From positions 1 to 64,000 of the forward strand of contig FLMG01002942.1 in assembly GCA_900088475.1 (NCBI GenBank): DNA of 64,000 bases, written 5' to 3'. Below, one piece after another: positions 21,518-31,900 of this stretch. This DNA is from Hyphochytrium catenoides (Eukaryota > Sar > Hyphochytriomycetes > Hyphochytriales > Hyphochytriaceae). A model generated the notes under the pieces. The model was not told where the DNA came from. It saw nothing but the letters and a program-made list of their open reading frames with translations, and ran no database searches. Position 1 is the first letter of the stretch; each line of letters opens with the position of its first letter. The position numbers and the translations under genes were made by a program.

Positions 21518-22935
21518 ATGGAGACATCCAATTCTGCCTGGGCTATTTCCTCCTTTCCTCTTTCTAGTTCTTTGAGTAGAAAGAGGCATCTCGATAGCGG
21601 GAGCTGCTCCAGCAGCGGCAGTAATGAGGATCAGCCAGAGACGGAAGAGGAAGAAATCAGGAGGCAGAAGCGTTACTTGCACAATGACAGAGAGCGCAGG
21701 AGGATTAAAGACATCCAAGCGGCCTTCAGCAGTCTGAGGACACTGCTAGAAGAGCTGGGTTATGGCTATCATCGTAGCCAGCTCTCTATTCTCAGAAAAA
21801 CAATAGAGATGGTGGAAGAGATGAGAGATTCTATAAAAAGTGACCCACAACGAACACGACTCTCTCCTTTCCATGGCCCAAAAGCCCGACAGCCAACTCC
21901 GGAGAAGGAAGTGAAAGAAGAAGACAAGAGGACGCAACAAGCATACGCCTCGGAAACTTCGCCCCTACTGCTGCCAGGAAGAACCAAGATACAGAAGATG
22001 AAGGAGAGTATCATTGGTAAGGCCCTATGTTCTTCTTTATCCACCATCCCCTTCCACTGCTAAGTAAGCTACTCTTCTGCGGTCCAATAGATGGACCCAT
22101 GGCCCAGAAGGCAGTAGCAGGTGACTGGGGAAAAGATGAGGTTCCCAAGATTCCCGTTCTTCGCACAGAAGAACAGAGTGAGACGGGTCCCGTCGTTATT
22201 ATCCCTGGAGCTGCTTCTCCTTTAACCTGCACCAGGCAGGAGAAGTTAGCTATCCTGTCCCCTAATCATGGGCGACAGATCCCTTCCTTGCCTGACATAG
22301 CCCAAGTCCCTTCCCAGCAAGAAGAGGGGGATGTTCAATCTTCTAGTGAGGCTGGTCTATTAGGTAGTATCGTTATCAGCTCACCAGAAGACAGCCACTG
22401 GGCCAAGCACAAGCAGAAAGAACAAGAAGTAAGGAGAAGAGGAGAAGGTACAGAGGGTTCTTCAACCTCGTCGTCCCTTACTACTATCCCAAGCCAAGAA
22501 AAAGAGGTCCAACAAGGAGAAAGAGAAGGAGAACTGGGAGACCAAGCAGAGAAGCAGCAGTTAGCGCTTTCTCTTCTTCTCTCATCCGCTGATCCGCACT
22601 ACTCCCTCACTAACTCTTTGTCGGAGCTGGCCAGTCTGGCAGCAGCTTCTCCAGGATTTGCTCCTCCGCCTGCTTTTATGGCTCCAGCAGGAGGTGTCCA
22701 TCATGAAGGTCTACCGCTGACCAGCGAGACGGCGGGGTTTATGCTTCCCAGTCAGGGCGTTGTTGGCCTTAAAGCAGGGGAGGCCACCCTTTTCTCTTTC
22801 TCTGCCTTTCCTTCTTACCGAAGGATGGAACTAGACTCAAGAGCTCTTCTATGGGGATCATCATGTCTCTCGTTAGCTGGAGCGGGGAATGTCACCGGCA
22901 ACGACGCCCTGTTATCTCCCTTCGCGCAGCTTTGA
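21518..22935 (+). CDS. bHLH transcription factor, plus-strand subfamily, copy B (2 exons)
   Basis: Exon 1 is 21518-22016 and exon 2 is 22091-22935. The 74-nt intron has the same position and phase as in copy A, and the product is also 447 aa. The bHLH spans residues about 48-106, with YLHNDRERRRIKD, IQAAFSSLRTLLEEL, loop GYGYHRSQL and helix 2 SILRKTIEMVEEM. Downstream blocks match copy A almost residue for residue (SSADPHYSLTNSLSELASLA, LPSQGVVGLKAGEATLF, LSPFAQL at the end). Because introns and flanks have more indels than the exons, purifying selection on the protein is likely. The start was chosen because the same ATG context (AGAATGGAGACATCC against AGGATGGAGACATCC) is conserved in copy A. 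The frame is also open upstream of this ATG, so an N-terminal extension from an earlier exon is possible. Confidence 0.85.
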
Positions 22936-23379
22936 GCACTAAGGAGGAAAATAGTAGGAGAGGTTGATAGGGAAGGTCGTCGGTCCTCCTAAATGTCTGT
23001 GCACGTAGAAAGAAATGTCTCTCCTCTGTTAAGAAGGCCGGTTGCACTCTTCTCCTCGTATCACGGTAATGTGTCTCTTCTTTCCTCTCTTCCCTGTCTG
23101 CGATGGTGGAAGTTTTCATTGGTTTTCTCCATTCTTCACCTCTCTTTGTCACCTGAGCGCAACAAGACGACGAATAAAGGCTAATAAACATGGGAGATCC
23201 TTTATCCCTTCAAGAGTAAGATTGGTGAGGTGGGGGCGAACAGCAGGCACAGGAGGTTAATAAGGACGGGAGAGAGACTATTATTGAGTTGCGGACTTTC
23301 CTGCTTACATTGGGTCCTTGGGTTAGGGTCAATGTCGGCAACTCTGTTAATACTTGAGTTCCTTACTAACAAGCATAAA

Positions 23380-24309
23380 GATGGAGAAGATTCAGAACTT
23401 TCCTGAACGAACAATGCAGGCCAAGCGACCTGCTCAAAGAGATGATGACCAACGAGACTTCAGTGACAAGCTCCTCATTGCATCTATTCTAATGGGTTTG
23501 CCAGAATCGTTCCGAGGTACTGTTGAAGCAATTCAGGTCCGCGGTAACGGGCACTCTGACTGCTGATCAATTGGAAGAAATTCTCATCGACGAGATAAAT
23601 CGACGTAGAGCTGTAGCTGTTCAACAGGAGACTATTACTGGTGAAAGAGGAGCTTATCACACCGAACGTTCGGATATATATCACACCGAACGTCTGGATT
23701 CTCAGAAAGGAGAGACAGGAAAGGTGGACGCAATCCTTGTCCTCATTGCAATGGACAGACCCACCGTGCAGAACTCGGTTGGCGAAGAATTGGATGCCGC
23801 CAATGCTCATCGACGACCAGTAGGGTGGAAATCGCGCACTAAGGGTAAAGATAGTAAGTCAACCGCAAAACCTGCAGCTGCTTTTGCGGCCTTTATTAAT
23901 GCCCTTGACGCGAATCAGCGCGAGGAGCTAATCAACTCTCTTGGAATCGTTGCTTATACCAAGTCTCCCCCTCGCGCGGATGAGAACGAACGAAGAAGGC
24001 TCAATGCGACATCACAAGCAAAAGTGGCTTTCCCAGACAGCAACAATAAAGCGCGGTAAATCATTGATAGTGGTGCAACAGATCATATCACTGGCAACCG
24101 GCAACTTTTCCAGGACTACAAGGGTCATAGATCCATCTCTTCGCACTGCCGATAACAGAAGTGTAAGCGCGATCGGGCAAGGGACAGTCAAGCTTTCTCT
24201 TACATCTCCGACCAACAGGACGGGCACTGTAACCCTTCAAAACGTTTTACATGCGCCTGGATACATGGCTGTACGGGTGGTGAGGCCTCCAGTGAGGTTA
24301 CATCATTGA
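23380..24309 (+). mobile_element. Relic of a Ty1/Copia-type retrotransposon (gag and protease region)
   Basis: Broken frames hold gag-like sequence (FSDKLLIASILMGLPESFRG, then in another frame LTADQLEEILIDEINRR), a degenerate zinc knuckle (CPHCNGQTH, with the final Cys replaced) and a protease-like active site IIDSGATDHITGNRQLF (from about 24060), followed after another frameshift by SAIGQGTVKLSL and LQNVLHAPGY. At least three frame changes and stops separate these. No integrase, reverse transcriptase or LTR is visible, so this is an old internal fragment. It lies just beyond the end of segmental duplication copy 2 and may have contributed to a rearrangement there. Confidence 0.75.
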
Positions 24310-24488
24310 CACCGCCTCCTTTGGGTCATCATGCCCTCCTAGGCAGAGCTCTTTATGAATAATGAAGAAGAAAGATAGGAAAAGCTCAACAACGCTGGAC
24401 GGGTAGCCAGCCACAAGGGAGAGACAGAGAACAGAGCTATGACAGTCACAGAGAACAGAAAAAATAGCAAGGAGTAATCAAGGCAGGG

Positions 24489-24690
24489 CGAGAGAGAGAG
24501 AACGAGACAGAGAGAGAGTGTGTGTGTGTGTGTGAGGGAACAAGAGAGTAAGAGAGAGTGTGTGTGTGAGAGATAGTGTGTGAGAGAGGGTGTGTATGAG
24601 AGAGAGTGTGTATGAGAGAGAGTGTGTGTGAGAGAGAGTGTGTGTGTGTGTGAGAGAGAGAGGAGAGGAGAGTGAGAGAGAGAGAGGAGC
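24489..24690. repeat. Compound (GA)n/(GT)n microsatellite
   Basis: About 200 bases alternating GAGAGA and GTGTGT blocks on the plus strand. Apparent Ser/His/Thr ORFs on the other strand are artefacts. Confidence 0.9.
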
Positions 24691-24870
24691 AGGAAAGGGA
24701 GTGGTGGCGGACGTAGTGTCCGACCCCCGTCTTTCCCTCCTTCAGAGCAGGGTTTTTATACAACTTTTGTCCGTTCTTTTGAGTATAAGGGACAAGCCCA
24801 AGATATGACCGTATCAATATTAGGAGAGTTTGCTTCTAAAGGACATATCGTTCTTACAGCTTTTTGGTCA

Positions 24871-25065
24871 TCTCTCTCTCGCTCTCGCGCTCTCTCTCTC
24901 TTTCTCTCTTTCTCTCTCTCTCTCTTTTTCTCTTTCTCTCGCTCTCGCTCTCTTCTCTGCCTATCTCTTCCTTTGACCTACCAGCTCACTCTTCTTTTTC
25001 ATTCTCTCTTTCTCTCTCTCTCTCTTTATGTCCCTCTCTTCTTTCTCTCTCTCTCTTCTCTCTCT

Positions 25066-25110
<45 letters not shown>
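24871..25110. repeat. (CT)n microsatellite, interrupted
   Basis: About 240 bases of TCTC with TTTC and CTCG interruptions, ending in TTTCTTTCTTTC. It lies upstream of the kinase-like gene. Confidence 0.9.
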
Positions 25111-25345
25111 GATGTCTCCCTATGTCTCTCCCCTGTCTTCACGTCTGTCTCTTCACTTTGTCTCTCTCTTGCTGTATGATTGCATGTGCAGCTTGACGCT
25201 CAAGCAACTGTGAGATTCCTCTTCCTACCCTCTCCGGCTCCACTCTTACACTGCATCATTCGAAACCATTGCCCTCCCTCCTGCTGCGGCCACCACCACC
25301 GTTAGCACCTGGCTTTCTTCCTTGTGCAGTCCCCTTTTGTCCCCT

Positions 25346-25348
<3 letters not shown>

Positions 25349-25384
<36 letters not shown>
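25349..25384. repeat. (CT)n microsatellite, nearly pure
   Basis: About 36 bases of almost uninterrupted CT, about 265 bases upstream of the kinase-like gene's ATG. Its position and pyrimidine content could also serve as a polypyrimidine tract for an unseen upstream exon. Confidence 0.9.
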
Positions 25385-25387
<3 letters not shown>

Positions 25388-25649
25388 CATCGCATCTTGG
25401 CAAGAGAGAGAAAGAATCCAGAAACTGCACTGCCAACTGGCGTCATTGCTTACTCTCATTTCCCTATTGTCAGACCTTTGAAGAGGAATTGGAGACATCT
25501 TGCTGTCTCGCTCAGAAGCTAGCAATGGCAAAGCTCTTTCTTTTTCTCTCTCTCTGAGCAGCGATAGCTCGGACTGTCAATCTCCTTCTCTTCTCAGAAC
25601 TTTATAGTAGTGGAACTGCCAAAGCTCTGAAGGAGGAGAGAGAGAGATC

Positions 25650-26207
25650 ATGCTGACAGAAGAGGAAAGAGGGAGCTTTCGTTCTCTCTCGTCTTCCAGC
25701 AGCTCGTCTTCTTCATCCTCTCTCCTCGTCGTAATCCTTCCTGTTGCAGCTGGAGTGCCTCTTCTGCTTCTTCTCTCTTGGTGCTTGTGGCAGAGGAGAA
25801 ACAGACAGAGAGAGAGAAAGGACGACGATATTCCTGAGAAGAACCAAAATTACGGAGTTGCAGACATTGAATCTCCTCCTTACTCTTCCTTCCGCCACTC
25901 TCTTAGCAACGTAAGGAGAGAGGAAGAGAAGGTGCAAAAAGCTCTCTCTTCCTCTTCGTCATCTTCCCTTCTTTCCTCTCATCAAAGGATTGGCGCTGGA
26001 CTGATAAGCGGAAAGGACGAAGAGAGAGCAGGAGGAAGAGAGGGAGAAAAAGAGAAGACACAAGGAGAGAAGATGAGACAATCTTCTGTACCCGTCGAGG
26101 GTGCTTGGAGAGGAGACAATGTCCTAGCACCAGGAGGAAACGATCTCAAGGCTCTCCAGTTAAGAGAGCTGCAGGAGTGTATTGAAGGTTGTCCCTTTCT
26201 TTGTCTT

Positions 26208-26238
<31 letters not shown>

Positions 26239-28909
26239 TGTTCTCGCTCTCTCTCTATCTCTCACTCTCCCGCTCTTCAATCTCCGTTACTCTTTAGGGC
26301 CTTTGGTCTCTCCCTCTCTTTCCTCTTCTTTCTGTCTCCGTCTTGTTTAGGACATCTAGTCTCCATGATGTCCTCTATTCTTTCTCTTGATCAATGTCCG
26401 TGCCTGGCGAAGGAGCTGGTTTCGCTGCTTCAAGGTTGTTTTCTGCAAGCTTTCCCCCTATTGTGGACCAGCCCGTGCTCTCTCATTGTCTCTATTTCTG
26501 TTCTTTCTCTGTCTTTGGATCATTGATGCCTTACTTGCTTTCCTCCTACTCCCCTACAGCGCTGTTTGAGACACCTGAAGGTGCATGGATACGTGTGGCT
26601 GACGTTGACTACAAGCTCAGTCCCGGCACGACCTCCATCGAAAGTGGAAGAGGGAGAGAGAGAGAACGCTGGTTTCTTCTCTACGAGTGCTCTCCCCTCA
26701 ACAGATCGAGAGAGAAGTTCTTGATTAAGCTGTTTCCTAATATTCTGAAGCCTAGGGCCATGACGGAGCATCAGGCCCTTCGTTCTCTCTTGGCTTCTCC
26801 TTCCTCGCTCTCTCCGCACATTATGGAGGAGATCGCATTTGATGGAGAGGTTCGGATTGTGAGGAGAGAAGCGAAGAGGGAAGGAGAGGAACAGGGCTTT
26901 CTTCTCCTCCCTTGCGCGGCCATGGTTTTAGAGAAAGCCGGAAGCACCCTCTTGCAGATGGTTGGCGACGCGATGGATCTAAGCAGCCAGAGCACCGTGG
27001 CTATGATCACAGGTGGGACACAAGACGAAGAGAGAGAGAGAGTATCAGAGAAAAATGATAGAACAATGGGTGGATAGTGCTAGTAGAGAAGGTGAGGCTT
27101 TGATGTGGGACTCTTCTCATAGAAAGAGGGACAACGACGAGAAAGGGTAAGGAGGACGATAGAACTAGGACGGGACAGAACACATCCTTCTCTCCTCCTA
27201 AAGTCACCTGCTCAGCTGCATCTGACTCCCAAATGCTGGTCTACCCGCACTTTATTTTTTGTCTCTTCTCTCCCTGGCAATTCTTTTAAGCTCACTCTTC
27301 TCTGGATCTTCTCTTCTTTTCCTTCAATGCTAAATGTTTTCGTTGCCCATCTACAGAGAAGGTTGTTGAGTGTCTGGCACATCTACATCTTCGAGGGTTT
27401 ATCTATGGAGATCTACGGTTAGACTCTATCGTCAACGTCGGACAGTTCCCGCCCCAGCTCAAATTGATGGGCTTCGAGGGTGCCAAGAAAGAGAGAACGC
27501 TGTTCTCTTCTGAGTGTGTCTCACCCGAGTATTGCCCTCCGGAGATGGCCGTCCATTTGACCAAGAAGAAGGGCGGTGATAGGGCGCCAGAAGGAGTGAA
27601 AGCGCATTCAAGCTATGACATCTGGTGCCTCGGCGTCCTTATCCTTAAAATGTATGCAAGGGGCCAGCCGTTGGAGGAGTTTCGCAATCTAGAGGAGACG
27701 GGAGCAGGGAGGAGACTGACGACAGATAATATCTGTCTCTCCTCGTCACCAGCAATCATCGCAGCTCTTGCTTCTCCCTCTTTCTCCTTTCAAAGGAGCA
27801 TTAGAAAGTTTGTTAGGCACGAGCCTATGCAAGATCTAGTCTCTCTTTGCCTTCAACGCAACCCTCAGAGCCGCCCCTCTGCCCGCTCTGTTATCTCTCT
27901 TCTCTCCCGCATCCGCTTCCAGAGTGGAGAGGCTGCGGATAACAGGAGAACCCGAAGAAAGAAGGCGAGAGAAGATATCGACCCTGAAGAGGAAGAGGAA
28001 ACGAGAAATAGATTGAAAGAGCTTCGCGGACAATCTCTGCCTTCTCTATGGATACTTCTTCCTGAGTCCAGGCCAAAAGAAGGTGGAGGCTGGGGCAGGA
28101 GACTGAAAAAGTCGAAAGTGTTTGACCAAGAGTTTTCTCTGGAGTTCGTCTGTGAAGGGCATTCTGGGGATATTCCTTGTGCATCAAGGCAGCCTCTTTC
28201 TCTTTCTTCTCTCTCTCTCGCGTCATCTGGTTCGTCTCTCTCCTCCTCATTGTCCTCATTGGCCCCTGACCCCTTGGAGCTTCTTCGTGGCGCTTGGCAA
28301 GTCTTCCACAGCACACTGCTGCTTATCAGGGCTGCGGGGATTGTGGAAGACGAGTCTGCGCTCTCTCTCCTTGGCGCATTAGGAAAAAGAGAGCCTGTCG
28401 GGAACCAGCAACATATGTATGAGACCCTCCTTTCTTCTCTCTCTTTCTCATCTCTCCCTCCTCCCAGTGAGGCTGCCGTGAGGCTGCAGAAAGAGCTGGA
28501 GGTCTTCACTCTTTTGGAGCTGGAAGGAACGAGAAAGAGACAAACGACAGCAAGCAGGGAAGGTATGGGAGAGCTCATAGGTGAGGCTCTTGGCTTGATG
28601 AATGCGATGCTCGCAGAAGATAGACGAAAGGAACTTCTGTCACTTCTCTCTTCCCTCTTTCCTTCTAATGATTGGACGAAAAGCGCAACGTTGGGCGGTC
28701 TCCGTCCGGTGAGGGTGAAAGCCTCTCAACGGCTCAACGAGGAAACAGAGATACGCTGGGTTTGCGCTAATCATGCGAGAGACTCTACTTGGTATGAAAG
28801 AGGGAGTTTGAGAGAGAACGATAACTACTCTTCAGATGAGGAAGGAGAAGAAGACGAAGACACTGAAGACGCAGAGTCTGAGCGACCCATGGGCTCTTCT
28901 TACTATTAG
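25650..28909 (+). CDS. Membrane-anchored probable pseudokinase (4 exons)
   Basis: Proposed exons are 25650-26187, 26351-26434, 26560-27012 and 27357-28909. All junctions are GT-AG in phase 1, giving 875 aa. A Ser run is followed by one membrane helix at residues about 25-47 (LLVVILPVAAGVPLLLLLSW) and then Arg/Lys, suggesting a cytoplasmic C-terminus. Kinase-like features: β3-type LIKLF (Lys about 264), catalytic-loop equivalent FIYGDLRLDSI (His-Arg of HRD replaced by Tyr-Gly, Asp kept at about 377, the usual Asn is Ser), DFG equivalent LMGFEG (Asp lost), PPE for APE (about 419-421), SYDIWCLGVLILKMY for helix F and RNPQSRPSA for helix I. Loss of the DFG Asp argues for a pseudokinase. The tail is Ser/Leu-rich and ends in an acidic block (SSDEEGEEDEDTEDAE). 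An in-frame stop lies upstream of the ATG, but a missing ectodomain exon cannot be excluded. Confidence 0.7.
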
Positions 28910-31900
28910 TCTATCTATCGGCCATGCTCAAGCTTGGCTGGACGATTCGAAGAGGCACTTCCTTCTTGGTCGAACGAGTACTCTCTGCTTGCCGTTCTCT
29001 AGCCTTTTGTCTTGCAGCACAGGATGGTTCGCGCTCCCTCTCTCTCTCTCCCTTATACTAATCGCACATTTGATGATGGCTTATCTTTTACATTGTCGTC
29101 ACTTATAAAAATATATATCATTACTCTCCCTGCGCTGTTCAAGCAAGCATAAAACGACTATAAATGGTATGATGACATTCCCTTTCCACGACTCAGTGGT
29201 CGTTCGCATTACCTCTATAAAGCTTCTGACGAGTAAATGCATGAGAGAGAGAGATGTCCTGGTGGCATCATCATAGCAACGCTCATCAACGCTTAAAGAC
29301 ACAGTTGAACACCCGTAGGGAATAGAGGAAAAAACATTCTGAGGCGCAGCTTAGAGACATGCTTAGATCGTACATCCCAGCTAGCGATAATCTCAAGGTC
29401 AAACACCAGAGAAAGAAGGCAGGTGCCACGTGGAGAGGGCACGACAGAACCTTTATAAGCCGTCGACCACTTTGTCCTCTTCTTACTGCTCGTCTGCATG
29501 GACAGTATCAACAAGCAGCATGCATGGAGAGCGGCACAGCCCGGAGCAAGTTTCCGTTCGCTCCTTGTAGCACAACCTCTAGATGCTTGTTTTTAATCTT
29601 CTCTTGCTAATGCTGCATGTTCCGCCCACAAGGGTCGACGGGTACTTACTTTCCTTTCACCTCTTCCCGCCTGTATGTTTTTTGTTGTCTGATTCTTAGT
29701 TGTTGATGAGCACACAGAAGGACGACTTAGCTTTTTCTAGCGCTGTCCTACTATCCAACGAAGAAGAGGCAAGAGTGGATCATGAGAAGACAGTCAGTGA
29801 AAGGGCTCCTCCTCTCTTTTGATTGGCCTCGAAGCCTTTTGTACCATGTCAAGCAGATCGCTGGGCTATTGCTGAAGTGCCTTCTTCTACTGCTCCTTTA
29901 CCCATCAGCGGTACTGGTGCTATTTCCTCTTGCTTGGTTGGCTCCATGGGTTTTCGCACTACTAGGTCATCATCTTTCCCCTCTCACTCCTCTATTTGCT
30001 CATTGGCTCTTTTTCTAGTTAAGAGGCTCGGGGAAGATGATAGGGAACGGCGCATGGTTTTCTTCTCCTTTGTACAGGCAGCCTCTTCTCTAGCCTTGTC
30101 ATCTCAAGCACCTCCTTATAGAGAGAGATGATGGCAGCTGCAACACCCGCCTTTCTCTTCTGATCATCACATTTAACGGACGGGACTATCCGCCGTACTG
30201 CCAGACATCTTTGTGCTCTGTCCCTTCTTCCTCTGCTCCCTCGCAAGCTCTGAACTAATCACATTTAGCAGACATTGTGTTAGTAGGGACTAGCGGACTG
30301 TGCGGCCTAACTCGCAAGGGAACCACTGACCGTCACTCCTCTCTCCCGCAGTCAATGTTCAGCTTCATTACCTCTCTATCTTCGATCTTCTCATAGTTCA
30401 CAGTCGCGAGGAGAGTAAAAGCTGCCACCAGGAAGAGGAGCAAGGAATCGAACTTTGCGGGGTGGTGACATCTGAGAGATCATAGATAAGAGAATGGCAT
30501 CACGGGGCCATCAATGTGATAAGAGAAGCAACTGCTACAGGGGGGGAATGCCTGAGGGAAGAAACGAGGCATTGAGCTTCTTCAGCCGCTGCGATTTAAA
30601 GAGAGCATGCAAGTGGGAAGAGACGGACAAGAGACAGCAGGAGAAGAGGGAGGGAAGAGGTTGAGCGCCGATGAACGATGATAAAATCCAGCAGAGAACG
30701 TGAGACAAGGGGCTGCTGGGACCATCAGCAACTTCAAGGACAAGAGCTTTGTTGGCTGCGGCCGAACTAGATTCTTTCCTGTCACAAAAGAAGGAAATGA
30801 ACAAAAGAAGATTTTTTTAAAATGTGTCTCTTGACAGGTTCGGAACAATGTGGAAGCAGCGGGAGGAAGAAGACACTTTCCCGCAGGGAGGAGTTCCTTC
30901 TTTGCTCTATCCTCTTCCTCTTCTAATTGGAACGGGGGTGCTGCTCCGCAGATTGTTTGACTAAAAGAACTCCTGCTCTGAAGGTGCGGCTCCCTCACTG
31001 AACCGTCCTTCGTTCTGAGCTGCGGGAGAGAAAAAGGAGGAAGGCAGATTCCGACTGGAAGGGTTAGCGTCATCATCTCCTTTCAATCGCTTTCCCAATC
31101 CTCCCGTCTCAGCTGTCTAGTGCAGCAGCATGCAATGTCGCAAGAGTTACGACAGCAGACCTTTTGAAAGAACCTTGTCTCGGCCACCGACAGGCTCACT
31201 TAGATCAGCATCGTCTCTGCCGCTTCGAGAATCAGTCTTCCTGCTGCATCATTCTTAGGGTCAAGGCTATCATAATACCGCCACTATGAGACACTTTCGT
31301 CTCTTCTTCATGAAATGACGAGAAGGCATAGGGTGGTGAGAGTAGCGATGGCTATCAGCAGCGGATGAGGTAATAAAAAGAAGAAAAGGCGGAGATGTGA
31401 CTGCTGTCCGTTCTCTGGCTACCCATATCCCTTCTCTGGCTAATGTCCATCTCCACTCCTGCAGATACGAGAAGGGTAGATAACGTAACCATAGGTCGTA
31501 GCAATAGAGTCCTACCCGAGAGGTGACGGTGAGCTGCGACGATAGATCATTCCTGGAATTTCGTGAAGCGGCAACGGCCAAGCAATGCATGGGAGAATAG
31601 AGTGGTAGAGACGGGCGAAGACGGTAGGAAAGCTTCAAGTGAGACCAGACGGCGAGTGCAGCTGCAGCGCTCTTCTGCTCATGTTCTGCCTACAGATCTG
31701 CGGCACTGTGAGTCACTGGAAGCCATCATTGGCAAGCACCTAAATATCCAGTTACTTCTAGTAGGCTTCTAAGGCACACAAGCTTCGATAGTGAGGGCCA
31801 AGGAATCAGTATAAGGTAACCGCCACAAGGTCATGAGCAGAGATGCATGATCTCAAGGTTCTGTCGGTTGGTAGCAGCGCAGTGACAGAGCAAAGGCCTG

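Larger units (their letters stand above)
18757..23148 (+). repeat. Segmental duplication, copy 2
   Basis: The partner of 13139-17072, in direct orientation about 5.6-6.1 kb away. It carries an intact bHLH gene (copy B). It is longer mainly because of the extra block at 20299-20736. Flanks beyond about 18757 and 23148 no longer match copy 1. Confidence 0.9.

Noticed and set aside
24805-25179. Ser/Leu-rich plus-strand ORFs
   Set aside because: Translation of CT repeats; no signal of coding.
27865-28578. 237-codon minus-strand ORF opposite the pseudokinase exon 4
   Set aside because: It is the Ser/Arg/Glu-rich shadow of the plus-strand coding exon, which has recognisable kinase motifs.
30440-30510. 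TTCGATT with a near T-stem on the minus strand
   Set aside because: The T-stem has a mismatch and no matching acceptor stem or anticodon arm can be drawn.
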